A stretch of 64,000 nucleotides of DNA, taken from contig CP114120.1 of NCBI GenBank assembly GCA_029959195.1, forward strand, positions 2,170,001-2,234,000, in the 5' to 3' direction. Of this stretch, positions 14,053-25,183 are shown piece after piece (the first letter of the stretch is position 1; each line of letters starts with the position of its first letter). Under the pieces are notes generated by a model. That model had not been told where the DNA came from, made no database searches, and saw only the letters and a list, made by a program, of their open reading frames with translations. Source of the DNA: Dictyophora rubrovolvata. Lineage: Eukaryota; Basidiomycota; Agaricomycetes; Phallales; Phallaceae. A program made the position numbers and the translations under genes.

Positions 14053-14285
14053 TGAAGAATTTCCGTGCCTTTGGGTTTTTGGCTTTTCTGACTGTTGAGG
14101 TGTAGTTATATGTAGTTTTTTACTCCGTATATGATACAAAATAAAAAATTAATACATCCAAAGTTCAGTTTAAAACATAGTAAACTTTCATGATAAAACT
14201 TCCATACAGACTTCAAGATCCTAATAATCATGTTTGCATCCACCTACATTCATATCACGCATATATATATATACATCACATCCTC

Positions 14286-17045
14286 CTATTTCTCTCCACT
14301 CGAAAATGTGGGTTTAGATTCAGATGAAGTACCACCCGGAATAATCGAACCAGGATATAACTAGTACCGTACACTTTAAGCAAGAGACACACACGCTGCC
14401 ATGCAAACTTGAAACAAACACGTACCTTTCCAGGATTAAACAAATTCAACGGATCAAGTGTTCGCTTGATAGTTTTAAGAGTCTCAACAGATCCAACTCC
14501 TAATTCGTCGATCAAGTATTTCTTTTTACCTAATCCGACACCATGCTCGCCAGTGCCTGTACAGAGATTTCAGAGAGAGAGGATAGCTATGATTTGATGG
14601 CTTAGAACTTACATGTTCCATCTAATGCAATAGCACGTTTAACCATCCGATCAGATACGGCTTTGGCTTTGGCAAAGTCTTCATCACTATCGAATAGCAT
14701 GAGGGCATGGAAGTTGCCTATGCACAGTGAGAGAGTTGAGAGGCGAGTGGATATGTGCAATGTATTTTCTTAACGTACCATCGCCTACATGGCCTACCAT
14801 CGTAGCAATCAGCCCGCTTTCTTCGAGATCTTTCTTGGTTTCGTAGACTAGAGTTGGGAGTTGTGAAACTGGCACACTATGTCCCGAATCAGAGTCGAGT
14901 TTAAATTGGGATAAGGGAAAAGACGGTATAAGTGAACGTACCAAACGTCCGTCGGCCATGATCTGTATCCAGGTTTTAAAGCTACACTTGAAAAGTGTGC
15001 GTTTTTCCTGTCGAAAAAGAAGGCTGTGACAACCACTTAAGATTTTTGTAGTTTACAACATACCGGTCAGCCCAAAGATCATCAGCGTCCTCTTTTGTCT
15101 TGGCAATCTCGTATCCTGTCCCGCCGTGTTTCTCTGCGATGCGTTTCACTACTTTAGAAGTTTCGCTGAGGAAGACGGCTGAAGGTCCTATATATTCGGT
15201 GAAAGATTAAATGAGGATCAGATAAGATTAGATAACAGTGAACTTTTATACCTTGCAACTTGATAAACAGGGTATCCTTCTCAGGCCATTTACGTTTGCT
15301 GGCCCCGAATTGGTTCGTCGCGTGCATGAATTTGGTATCGAGAAATTCAATGCATTCTGTTAGTCGTAGGTATATATAAGGTTTCAACGAGGCGTAATTG
15401 TGGTTGAAAAAAAAAATGAACGTACGGACTCCAACACCCGAGTTAATAATCTCTCTTACGGCCTCGGTTGCTTTCTTGACGTCCGGAAATTGGACAACCG
15501 CGACGTTAGTTGGTAAGAGAGGGGTAAGACGGATAGTAGCTGAATTGGCTCGACGTGTTATTGTTTTGAAGAGACACATATTCAAACGTTCCACAAACGC
15601 ACCTTCGGTAACTATACCCAAAGTACCTTCTGCACCAATAAACACCTTGGTAAGATCGAATCCTGCCGAAGATTTACGCGACCGTTGACGTGTCTTGATG
15701 ACTTCGCCGGAGGGAAGTACGGCGGTCTGACGGCGCCGAGACAATTATGGGAACGTGAAAAGAATGATGTAGAAGTAACGGGACTCACGACGTTAAGAAA
15801 CCATTCTGCCTTGGCTGTTCCGTATCTGACTGCGTTGGCTGTGTTTAAAAACGTCAGGTGTGTTGTACATACAAGTGCGATGAGTATGTGCTAAACTAAC
15901 TTCCACTGCACCCAGTAGCAATCATTCCTCCGATGGTTGCACCCGGTCCTGGATCCAGCTACACACGTGATGAACGCTGTAGTTAGAGGAGTTGCCAGAG
16001 TAGTTGAACGTACAGGGAAGAACAGAGGAATATTCTTCTCCTTCAGTGTAAAGTTAACCTCTTCCCATTCGCATCCGGGCTGAACGACCATATCTGAGTC
16101 AGCCTCTAAAAAATGAGAGTCAAAGATTCGTTTTTAAAACGTCGAAACAATAGATATCATAGACACATTGCGCACCATTAATGGCGATAATCTTGTTCAT
16201 GCCAGACATGTCGACGCATATACCGCCCAAAGGGTGCTTGATGTGTTAACAGCCAATGAATAATTATTCTGTTTTGTGAGAAATTGAGATTTAGTTGGAC
16301 GTACACCGAGCGTCTGACCTTCCAGACTTGTAGCACCCGAATAAGGCACAATTGGAACCCTGTACTTTGTTGCTATTTTGACGATTTTGACGACGTCTTG
16401 AGTTGACGTTGGAAAGATCTGTGAAGGTCGTGTGCGTGTGTTTAGTATGCGTTTGTGAAAGGTTCTGTGATAGAGTTTTGCTCACGACGACGCTGTAAGG
16501 ATAACCTAATATTAATAAGGAGGATTCAATCATTAGCGTGTTGATGAACGCTGTGACGCGACAGTACCTTCATGATAAGCATTGACAAAGGAAAAGCCAT
16601 GGGCGTCCAATACGTCGGGTGTGGTATCGACGATGTCCTCTCGGCCATCTTGCTTGAACGCATCCTGAAGTTCCTGAATCGCCTTCTTGAAGTCGTCCTT
16701 GGAGCCGTATTTAGCGTTCTTGAAGTAGTTGTCGTTGAGCTCGGCTGCTGATGATGCTGATCCTGCGCTGTCCTTGCTATTGTTGCCACTGAAGGAGTAC
16801 CCAACTAGACCACTGACCACTGATGCGACAAATATGGATATCAAGAGTTGCGTGCCTGAGGATGGTTTGTCCGTCGGTGTGAGTGGAACGGACGAGGAGG
16901 AGGAGGACGGAGAGTAGCGAGCGTGTGTTCCGGATGATATGGAACGACGACTCGGTGCGTGACATTGGCAGAGTTTTGCTGTTCTGGTCGATGCCGCCGA
17001 CGTTCTCGCCCGTACCCTTGTGAGTGATCTGATGATGGACGACAT
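14286..17045 (-). CDS. DLD1: D-lactate dehydrogenase (cytochrome), mitochondrial FAD enzyme; apparent frameshift near the C-terminus
   Basis: Oxidises D-lactate to pyruvate and passes electrons to cytochrome c in mitochondria. The start at 17,045 opens an Arg/Ser-rich, acid-poor presequence followed by a hydrophobic segment ([19 protein letters not shown]), as in membrane-anchored Dld1. About 16 exons, one only 20 nt (16,486-16,505), give the FAD-binding PCMH core with [40 protein letters not shown] and [20 protein letters not shown], then the cap domain and the C-terminal GHVGDGNFHA and TGEHGVGLG motifs. The last exon (14,286-14,360) ends in [15 protein letters not shown] after FNPGK. Oddity: after [11 protein letters not shown] the sequence carries two extra bases in an A run (around 14,519-14,523), which shifts the frame and would stop two codons later. 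The downstream C-terminus is otherwise well conserved, so this is a very recent lesion or a sequence error. The gene lies on the same strand as eIF3e, 349 bp downstream of it. Confidence 0.92.
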
Positions 17046-17394
17046 TTATGATACTATGAGCAGAATAATGAGATTCAAGTGTTGCTGGGAATGACGACGG
17101 GCACGTGCCCGGCTATTGGAGCAACTCGCTATCTCGAGATCCGATGCTTTGAGCTTTGACGATGACGAATCAATGGCAGCCTCGACTCGTACATATCAGC
17201 CTTACAATATCCCAAAGTTTGTGGTCGTGTACAATTATACGATACCAATTGCAATCTATGTATACATATCCCGTCGCTGCAATAACGGTAATCATGGCTG
17301 AAGCTGGCTTCAAAGTGAAACGACCAGTTCCAATAGCCACAAGCCATGCAAGATCGAACTACACGTTCACTTTTTAAATATAGCACATCCATCC

Positions 17395-19034
17395 TCAACT
17401 TAATGGCCCATCTATAACAGCTGTCCCATTCTCCACCACCTCAATTTGTCCAGCTTTACCCATTGCAGCACCTAAAGCTTGTGTGCGGAATGCCAAACCC
17501 CGCGTTTTCTCTATAACCGACTGATAGACAGGTAATGCTGGCCGGTTGATTTCGATCACGTTCTGGAAGGGTTAAAATATACATCAGCGTTTTCTGCCTT
17601 GAGTGAGATGACATATGGCTACGAAACCTTTTCCAAGTCGATACGAGCATCCGCGCCCATACGTGTATCCCGAATGAGGTTGACAATCCATTTTTCTCCT
17701 TCCTCGCGAGAGAGATTCAATCGCTCGGAAAGATCACTATGGTTAGCTCTTATTAGTTATTATGCTTTTTCAAAAACATCTGGAAAAGCACTTACGCGAT
17801 ATCAATTCTCTGATGAATGCGACAATAAGCCTCACTTATAAGATATCTCGCATTATCCAAAAACTCCTCCGAAAAGCTACCAAGGAAAAAATCATCAGTC
17901 ACAATCTTCTCAGCTTTCGACAATTCTCTCTGAGCGCCTTCAAAATCAAAATCAATGTACAGCTCTTTCAAAAAGTTCGTAATCGGGTCGGTGTATTGGT
18001 ATTCTTCCATTTGAATTACTTTGACAGCCTCCCGAATGGCATGTCGTAGACGTCCCGATGTCGAAGCTTTTCGCGAAACGATCGCCGCGACGGAAAGATA
18101 ACGAAGTATCCACGGACAGGATGTCTGAATTGTGTTCAAATACGACGGCGATAAAAATGTCTCCAATAGGAGCGTCCGGCCCTCGGGGTGATTGAAGTAC
18201 ACAAACAACGACCAGTGGATTAACCACGTCCGAGCTTGCAATTGTGTCAGGGCACTGGCTACTTCACCACCACCACCTCCAGCTAAATTCGCCGTCGCTG
18301 AAGATGGCGCTGAGGATGAAGACCTGGAGTCGATAAGATCTCGCAACGAGTTTATTTCTTCCAGTGCTACAGTCCATTTTCCTGTTAGAATATCCGAAGC
18401 GAGTTTACCCCAGTGTGCGGAAAGGTTGAGATCCGAATCGGTGGATAGAACTCGGAAATGGTATAGATAATCAACTGCAGCGCTATAGTTGCCACACGTG
18501 TACTGGAATTGACCGAACTTGTATAAGACGGTGATTTGTTCCAGCGTAAGCTGCAGGAAAAATAAAGCATTCAAAAAGTACGTCATATAACAATCAAGAA
18601 CAAAAACGCACCCCATAATGGTCCTTCAAATACTGCAAATTCTGTCGTTTGTCCTGTCTTAACGCCTGAGCGACTTCAGGCTTTTCAATAATCTCCAAAA
18701 CGCTTTGAGCCTCCTGAGCAAGTCTATTGTTTGTAGAAATAACTCTTTCACGTTTTTCGGCAAATTCTAATCCAGAAAAGAATCAATGTGACTTCAAAAC
18801 CCATACGGGAACGAAAACGCACATACCAGCAGGAACCTCTGTGCCAGGATATAGCTGTTCAAACAAACCCACAGAATAATCAACCATGTTTGTCCCATTT
18901 GTCAATTCATATTGAGCTTTGATAATTTGCTCAACAGGAAAAAGCATCGTTTCCGTAAGATGAGTCAATAGTGGAAAGGCCAGATGTCGATCCAGATACG
19001 GAATAATAGTTTGAGTCAAATCATGTTCAGCCAT
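17395..19034 (-). CDS. eIF3e: Eukaryotic translation initiation factor 3 subunit e (INT6)
   Basis: A core subunit of the eIF3 complex, which recruits the 40S ribosome and mRNA in cytoplasmic initiation. The start at 19,034 gives [20 protein letters not shown], the typical eIF3e N-terminus. Five exons join cleanly: the second begins [18 protein letters not shown], the third [20 protein letters not shown] (the PCI helical repeats begin here), the fourth [20 protein letters not shown] (the PCI winged helix), and the last [20 protein letters not shown] followed by the stop at 17,395. Total length is about 430 residues, normal for the family. A Ser/Ala/Gly-rich loop ([19 protein letters not shown]) interrupts the helical repeats. 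The gene is divergent from the MPDU1-like gene, with 160 bp between the start codons. Confidence 0.95.
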
Positions 19035-19194
19035 GATTGCAAGAGACTGAATCTTGAAAAAAAAAGAAGTCAAGTCATATTCCGACTTTGAGAACGGTTC
19101 GAGGTTTACTGACCTGCAACGACTTTTGGGCGAAAAAGTAAATCTACAGGTGCTTACGTAATCTAACGTATTTTTTTCCGACGACGTGTTCGAC
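19035..19194. promoter_or_regulatory. Divergent promoter eIF3e / MPDU1-like
   Basis: The 160 bp between two head-to-head start codons must hold both promoters and both leaders. No specific factor site could be assigned. Confidence 0.6.
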
Positions 19195-20192
19195 ATGAGC
19201 CAACTTACCAAAAATCTACCCTGGTTTATCAGGGATCCCGCTATTGGAATTATTGGCGAGGTAAAAATATAAACAACCTTTAATTCCATAACCTTTTGAT
19301 TGACAAAAAGCTCCTCGACTTAGAAATGCTACGTCTCCCTCATTGAAAACTTGAACATAAGCGACGTGGAATGCATCAAGTTTTCTATTTCGAAAGGGCT
19401 TGGAGTTGGCATTGTCATTGGAGGATCTTTTATGAAACTTCCGCAACTACTTCTAAGTGCGAAAAAATCTTTTTTCCGACTTTTTCTCGCTGAAATGTGC
19501 TATCAGTTTTACGAGCACGTTCTGCCCGAGGCCTCTCGTTACCTTCTTACATCCTCGAAACACTTTCATACGCAATTACACTAGCATACTCAGCACGAAA
19601 CGCCTTCCCATTCTCAACATACGGCGAAAACTTATTTCTTACACTCCAAAACATAGCCATAACTCTCCTCATAATTCGCCACTCTCCACGACGCAGCTCG
19701 AGTAGTAACTCCTCTAAACTCATTTCGGGAGTTGCAGTATCCGCAGTCACATCATACCTCCTAACAGTCATCCCAATGAGCTTCCTCGCTTTACTTCAAG
19801 TGGCCACCATCCCACTCTCCCTTCTCTCGAAATTCCCTCAAATCTACGAAAACCAAACTAATCGTTCAACGGGGCAATTGTCCGCTGTTGCTGTAATTTC
19901 ACAAGTAGCCGGGTGTCTCGCTCGACTATTCACCACTGCGACGGAAGTCAAAGATCCAATCGTCTTTGCTGGATTCTCCCTCGCTTTCCTACTCAATCTT
20001 GTCCTCGGATTCCAGATGTACATGTTCTGGGGACAAGACGCTGATGATAAAGTTCTAGGCGGTTCGATACTCAAGGAGAGAGGATCTTTAGAGAAGGTCA
20101 TCGTAGCTCCTCTAACGCCAATTAACCCGCCTCAGAGACAAATTGGAACACCTCCCCCCGGTGGTAGAAAATGGGCTAGGAAACTAGATTGA
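19195..20192 (+). CDS. MPDU1-family PQ-loop membrane protein (dolichol-phosphate-mannose utilisation)
   Basis: MPDU1/Lec35 proteins are needed for use of mannose- and glucose-P-dolichol in ER glycosylation and GPI synthesis. Three exons (19,195-19,260, 19,324-19,456, 19,507-20,192) give about 294 residues. The N-terminus, [20 protein letters not shown], followed by [13 protein letters not shown] and then [19 protein letters not shown], follows the human order EKCY..L - SKGLGLGIV - KLPQ. Two PQ motifs (KLPQLL and KFPQIYEN) lie about 100 residues apart, each in a repeat with RSARGLSL or STGQLSA. Six to seven hydrophobic segments are present. The tail is Pro/Gly-rich and cytosolic-looking. The start was chosen because it gives the family N-terminus and lies right after the divergent promoter. 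Confidence 0.92.
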
Positions 20193-20286
20193 GCATATTC
20201 ATGTAATCATTTACAAATTATCCTTTATAATGTAGGCAATTGAGCTATTTATTAAAAGAACTATAGCCTGAAGCCTGATTTGGGTA

Positions 20287-21933
20287 TCAACCTGATCCAG
20301 CGGTATAGGCGTGGCCCCAGGCAAGTTCTTGGAATCTATTTAAAAAATTGAGCAGATCGTTCAAGGCTGAAGGAGGCTTAAAAGGAACGTACTTATCATA
20401 CAAGGCAAGGGTACCAGCTGCCGCGACACCACTGTCAAACCATTTAGGAGATCTTTCAATTAGAAAAACGGAAATCAACTTGCCGAAGTATATTGGCCAT
20501 AGCACCGCCTAGGTAGTAGTATCGTCAGGACGAATGATTCAAAAAGAAACTCAAAATTAACACTTGCCGAAGAGAGACTTGACGCCTTCTTTGGCAATAA
20601 TTTCACGAGCTGCTTGCAAGAATGAACTATACTTGACCTGTAAAAAAGAAAATCAGAAATTATAATAAGGCATCTGATCATGACGTTGTAACTGACAGTT
20701 TCTCCGGAGGTCATCATCATTCTCCTCCTCAGAGTGTCAAGAGGATAGGAGGCCAAAGATGCACCCTGGGTGAAAACAATTAAGTTTCTTTAACTATTTT
20801 GACATGCGTGAATGTGTTATTTATGACGTACAGTCGTGCAGGCATAACCGACAGCAAATGAGGCGAGGAAACTTCCTTTGAGCTGTCCTTGGAGAACTAT
20901 ATCCCTAAACGTAGTTGCTGGCTGGAGCTCAACTGCATTTGTTGATTCAGAGGGAATGCATACTTCAGAGTATCATATCCACCGAAACTATAGAAATTCC
21001 CGTTCACCAACTAATTTGAAAAATCTAGTTTTTGATCCGACTTACTAGAGACCTCGATAAACGACAATTCCGAGTAAATTGGGTACGAAACCACGATATA
21101 ACCCGACAACACCATCGGTTTTTAAGGTTTGCTTGTAGACATCAATCAATCCTGTATACTGACGTTGACCGCCTTTCTTTCCATCGGCTGCCAATCGCGT
21201 TCTTGCGCTAGCAAGATATTGTTGTTGGTTCAGGAGGGACTGACCACTGATCAAAATGGAAAACGAGGACTCACAAATCGAGGGAGTAGACGAATATAGA
21301 AGATGTAGCTCCTGCAGCAGCACCACTAGCAATATTACCTACACAAGTGTAAATAAATAAATACGTGCTTATAGGGGGAAATATGTACGTACCGGTAACC
21401 CAAAGACCAAAACCGTCGGCTCTTTTGAATCCGAACATTCGTTTGTAGGTATCCTTAGCCGAAAAGTTTATGGCTTGGGTGGGGAAATATCTTATAATAT
21501 TTGTGCCGTTTCCACGCCAGACTGTAGAGATTTTAGTGCGGGGATGGGTGTAGAAAGGGAGAGGGGAAATATTTTATGTACAGCTTATCAATCCTTCATT
21601 TCGGTATGTTCGAACGAATGCATCCGTTATACCGCTATATGGGTGGGTCAAACGACCGGAGGCTAGCATAGCTCCCTGGTTTTGAATGAGGAGTTTTACT
21701 CTTTCAATTGGAGCAGCACCAGTCTTGGAGATTGCCCTGTGGGAAGGTAATTGAAAAATGAATCCCAAAAAAAAAAAATTGTTTTTACGTACGCGGCAAC
21801 ACCGCCGGCGAGAAAGTCCACTGTACCAAAAGAAAAGAAGTATTAGAAAGAAGAACATTCTACATATAGACAGACCCATACCGGCGAAGTTGGACTGATG
21901 AACAGATGTCGTCACAGTCTGTTTGTCCGACAT
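20287..21933 (-). CDS. AAC: Mitochondrial ADP/ATP carrier
   Basis: Exchanges cytosolic ADP for matrix ATP across the inner mitochondrial membrane. The start at 21,933 reads [18 protein letters not shown], then [19 protein letters not shown] and [11 protein letters not shown], the first carrier repeat. Later exons give [19 protein letters not shown] and [19 protein letters not shown], then [20 protein letters not shown] and finally [17 protein letters not shown], which contains the RRRMMM signature specific to ADP/ATP carriers. The last exon begins [15 protein letters not shown] and stops at 20,287. At least eight short introns are needed, several splitting codons. Length is about 310 residues, as usual. 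The gene is divergent from the NIFK-like gene with 736 bp between starts. Confidence 0.95.
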
Positions 21934-22669
21934 TGTTCAGAATTTTAGAGGAAGCAGAAAAGGAAAAAAAGAAACTGAGTGGGGGTTTAGAAGTCTACTT
22001 TGAAAATTTACTGGCGAGTCGAGGAGCGCAATCATGCTGCATAAATGCATTTCTGACTTTCCGGAGATACTCGGACATAACCGTCCGAAGTGTTCCGGGA
22101 GCATTTTCTCAGTGGTCCGGCAGACGAAAAATTGGGACCACTAGATGCTAACATCGAATCATTCCGATAAATGACGTCAAAACCCGCGAGGACTCGTATC
22201 TCGGTGAAACGCAGCGAGTCAGTACGAGTCAGAAACCGGATGGCGATGCCAACTTTTGAACTTATGACCCATGAGATCATGCGCTGCAAGAGAACTGTTA
22301 TATAGCTGATACAATTACATCATTAGTAGCATAATGACGAACCATACGTTTATTCCTCCGAGTGAGCTTCATTTTTAAGAACATAGAAGTATATGTGTCT
22401 AAGGTAGACTCGGAACTTCTCCAGACTCGGTCTTCAGATGACGGATGTTTTGCCACTCTTGGAACGCATTGGAACATACCACTTAATGCCCTATCCACTC
22501 TTCAAGATATAATAAAACGATTCACGTAATGAAGCCAAAAAGAAAACTTGCAACGATTGAGTTCAAAAACCTGGCTCCAATGTGTATGGGTATCGTACAT
22601 AGGTGTGTGACATGTGACGGCATGTGACTGACACTTTTTTCTCGAAAAATTCAGTTTCGGTCCTCAATT
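21934..22669. promoter_or_regulatory. Divergent intergenic region AAC / NIFK-like
   Basis: The 736 bp lie between two head-to-head start codons and must carry both promoters. The AAC-proximal half is purine-rich on the + strand, i.e. pyrimidine-rich in the AAC sense, as expected for a highly expressed fungal promoter. No gene or RNA was seen within. Confidence 0.55.
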
Positions 22670-23943
22670 ATGCCAACGACAAAACCCTCTAAAAAAAATT
22701 CCACGGAGATCAAAACCAAGCAAAAAAGAAAAGATGCCGAAGACGTCGCAGATAAAGAAGTTATTTCGCTAAAACCCAATAAGAGGGCTCGGAAGGACAA
22801 CCCTCAACCAGAAACCCAGTCAAATTCCAAGCCTTCCTCGAAGTCTACTACGAAACCTCCCAAAAACTCTCTCCGAGTCGACAAATCTGAAAAAAAGAAT
22901 TCCGAGGCATTAGCGGAACCATCAAAACAGGTTAAGAAGACGTCCAAAGTCGCTGCTTCGCCCAAGAAGAACGTTGAAAAACAAGAGGAATCCAATTCGT
23001 CGGACGAAGAGTCAGTGGTGGAAGATGATGAAAACGATGAAGATGAGAGTGGAGAAGATGACGAGAATTACCATCTCACTGGATTTTCATCCGGGGAAGA
23101 CTCGTCCGACGAGGAGGTTGATCAAAATGCGGAGGCTCTTGATGTGTCAAAGCTACCGTCACTTGCCAAGGAGGATGTCGCTCTCAAAAAAAGATTAGAT
23201 GAGGCTAAAAGTAGAAAGCACCAGGTTGGTCTGTCCATATTTGGGCTACTTTTATCAAGGCCGCTGACGGTTTTTGCAGTCAGAAGAGCGAGGTGTTATT
23301 TACTTGGGGCGTATCCCGCATGGATTTTACGAAGATGAAATGCGCTCGTATTTTTCACAATTCGGAGACGTTACGCGGCTAAGATTGTCCCGTAATAAAA
23401 AGGTTAGAGACATGTTTTTAAAGGCTCGGTTCTTCCCAAAACTGAATCGAACGGGAAATATCAGACGGGTCATTCGAAACACTACGCCTTCATCGAATTC
23501 AGTTTGGCAGAAGTTGCTCAAATTGTCAGTGAAACAATGCACAACTACCTTCTATTGGGTCATATTCTCCAATGTCGAGTTATCCCGAAAGATGAAATAC
23601 ATCCCGAGCTATGGGTTGGTGCTAATCGCAAATGGCGAACCATTCCCCGGAATAAAGTAGTCCGCGAGCAGCATAATAAGGTGATCCCATTTCTTCTACC
23701 GTCTCCTTGACAAATACTTAGCTACAATGTTTTCCGTAGCTTCGGACACCGGGTGAACAGGAACAATCGGAAAAAGCCCTTCTAGCCCGTCAACGCAAGA
23801 AACAAAAGAAAATCAAAGAAAAGGGGATAGATTATGATATGGAACCCGTGGCATATGTAAGCTTTGGCTTTTTTGTTTTTTTTTTTTTCGTTGTCCATCT
23901 TTTTGTGCCTACGTAGAAGCGGCCTATAGAAGCCTCCAGCTGA
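22670..23943 (+). CDS. Nucleolar RRM protein of the Nop15/NIFK family
   Basis: Nop15/NIFK proteins bind pre-rRNA around ITS2 and act in 60S subunit maturation. Five exons (22,670-23,224, 23,280-23,402, 23,465-23,680, 23,740-23,856, 23,917-23,943) join exactly in frame to 345 residues. Residues 1-185 are a Lys-rich then Asp/Glu-rich disordered arm with a predicted bipartite nuclear signal (KRARK) and acidic patches. The RRM begins at about residue 190 with [19 protein letters not shown] (RNP2) and continues with [20 protein letters not shown] and HYAFIEF (RNP1-like), then [16 protein letters not shown]. The C-terminus is basic ([13 protein letters not shown]). The RNP1 phenylalanines and tyrosine sit where expected. 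Confidence 0.92.
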
Positions 23944-24128
23944 ACATCCTTATTCAATCCCATTGCTTGGTACGCGGACTAGTTTCCATATCGACCACAT
24001 ACTCATATTCCCCTATTTGAGCATAGCCATTTACAAATACCAGTGACTAGTACATACAGTATGTGCAATTCTACTTATCTTGTATGATATTGTTATATGA
24101 AATGAAAGACTGTCTTAGATAAATAATA

Positions 24129-24865
24129 TTATGCCTTGGCTGCTACAACCTTTGCATAAGAGCGCCTAGACGGCTTGGCCTGGTTCGGAGCCGGGATGTG
24201 TTCCCAGTCGTCCAAGTCATACCTGTCTGAATCAATTTCGGTGAAATCATCCAGAGCTAGGACTTGACGTGGACGATTGATCAACTCAAATCTCTTCTCT
24301 GAAGAAGAAATCGTGAATAAAGGTTACGGTATTACAGTTATTTTCACAACTACAGACCTGCCGAGCGTGACGGAGGTTTCATCAAATCCATAAGCGATAC
24401 GGTATCAGATTTCCTTGTTGGAATACCGGCGACACTAAGGGGTGTTTCCAGAAACTCACGGTTTCCTTCCGGAGTTAGCTTCGCATCGACTTTGGCCTCG
24501 GTGACATCGCAACGCAGAGTCCAGTTGGCTTCCGGAGACCGCAAGGCTGACTTGGCCACCCTATATGGACGGCAACAGCTGCATGAAGAAACAGGGTGTC
24601 GTTTGGACTTGGCGACATCCATGGGTTTCTTGAGACGCTGTCGAGCACATTCCGAGGATCGTTTGGCCTTCATTGTTAAAGGATCTATCAAGTCCACTGA
24701 AAAAGATAGAGGAGGCTCGGACGGTACGGCGGGTGATTCTGGTGAAGGGTGGGTGTTCACGTCTACGGGGTCTATGAAAGAGTGATAGATAGATTCAGAG
24801 CAGCTGCAGAAGTCATCAACATCGTCGACTACGGCTGCTGGGGCTGGATTGATAGGTTTGGTCAT
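24129..24865 (-). CDS. Small protein of unknown function, 2 exons
   Basis: Two exons (24,865-24,358 and 24,298-24,129) join by a 59-bp intron to about 225 residues. The N-terminus is acidic with a Cys-containing patch (DDVDDFCSCSESIYHSFID). The middle is Ser/Pro-rich, then basic with a second Cys cluster (SSCSCCRPYRVAKSALRSPE). The C-terminal exon (VLALDDFTEIDSDRYDLDDW, then EHIPAP) is the most protein-like part and ends in a basic tail. I recognise no family. It is tail-to-tail with the NIFK-like gene (185 bp between stops). Its upstream region is where the duplicated beta-galactosidase block begins. Confidence 0.65.
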
Positions 24866-25183
24866 GAGTGATCAAGGAAGGAGAAAGCAATTAATGGGGT
24901 GACTGTTCGGGGAGAGATTGAGCAGTGCTGACGTGATTGAAACAACAGGGTTTTATACTCTACGATAGCCTAAGATAGCCTCTGACGCTCAGCAAGTACC
25001 CTGCCATCGTCCACCCCTGTATATTAGGAGAGAAGGGCACAGCTGTGACTAAAACCGGCACTGCGTAGATAACACGTGATTTGGCGACGTAGACCTGGTC
25101 CTTATCTTAGGCTGAATCACATTTGTATAGCCTTCTGAGATTGGCATATTTACCCTAGAACAAACGGCCATATTGTATTATTA
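24866..25183. promoter_or_regulatory. Upstream region of the small gene, partly duplicated at 28,735-29,210
   Basis: From about 24,950 onward this DNA matches 28,740 onward at high identity (shared blocks include the tract around cctctgacgctcagcaag and that around ggagagaagggcac). It therefore marks the left edge of the duplicated beta-galactosidase block. It is also the unoccupied version of the insertion site filled at 28,865. Confidence 0.8.

Noticed and set aside
14485-14525. A 32-nt GT-AG intron in DLD1 that would repair the frame.
   Set aside because: Far shorter than any other intron here and it would delete the conserved [10 protein letters not shown].
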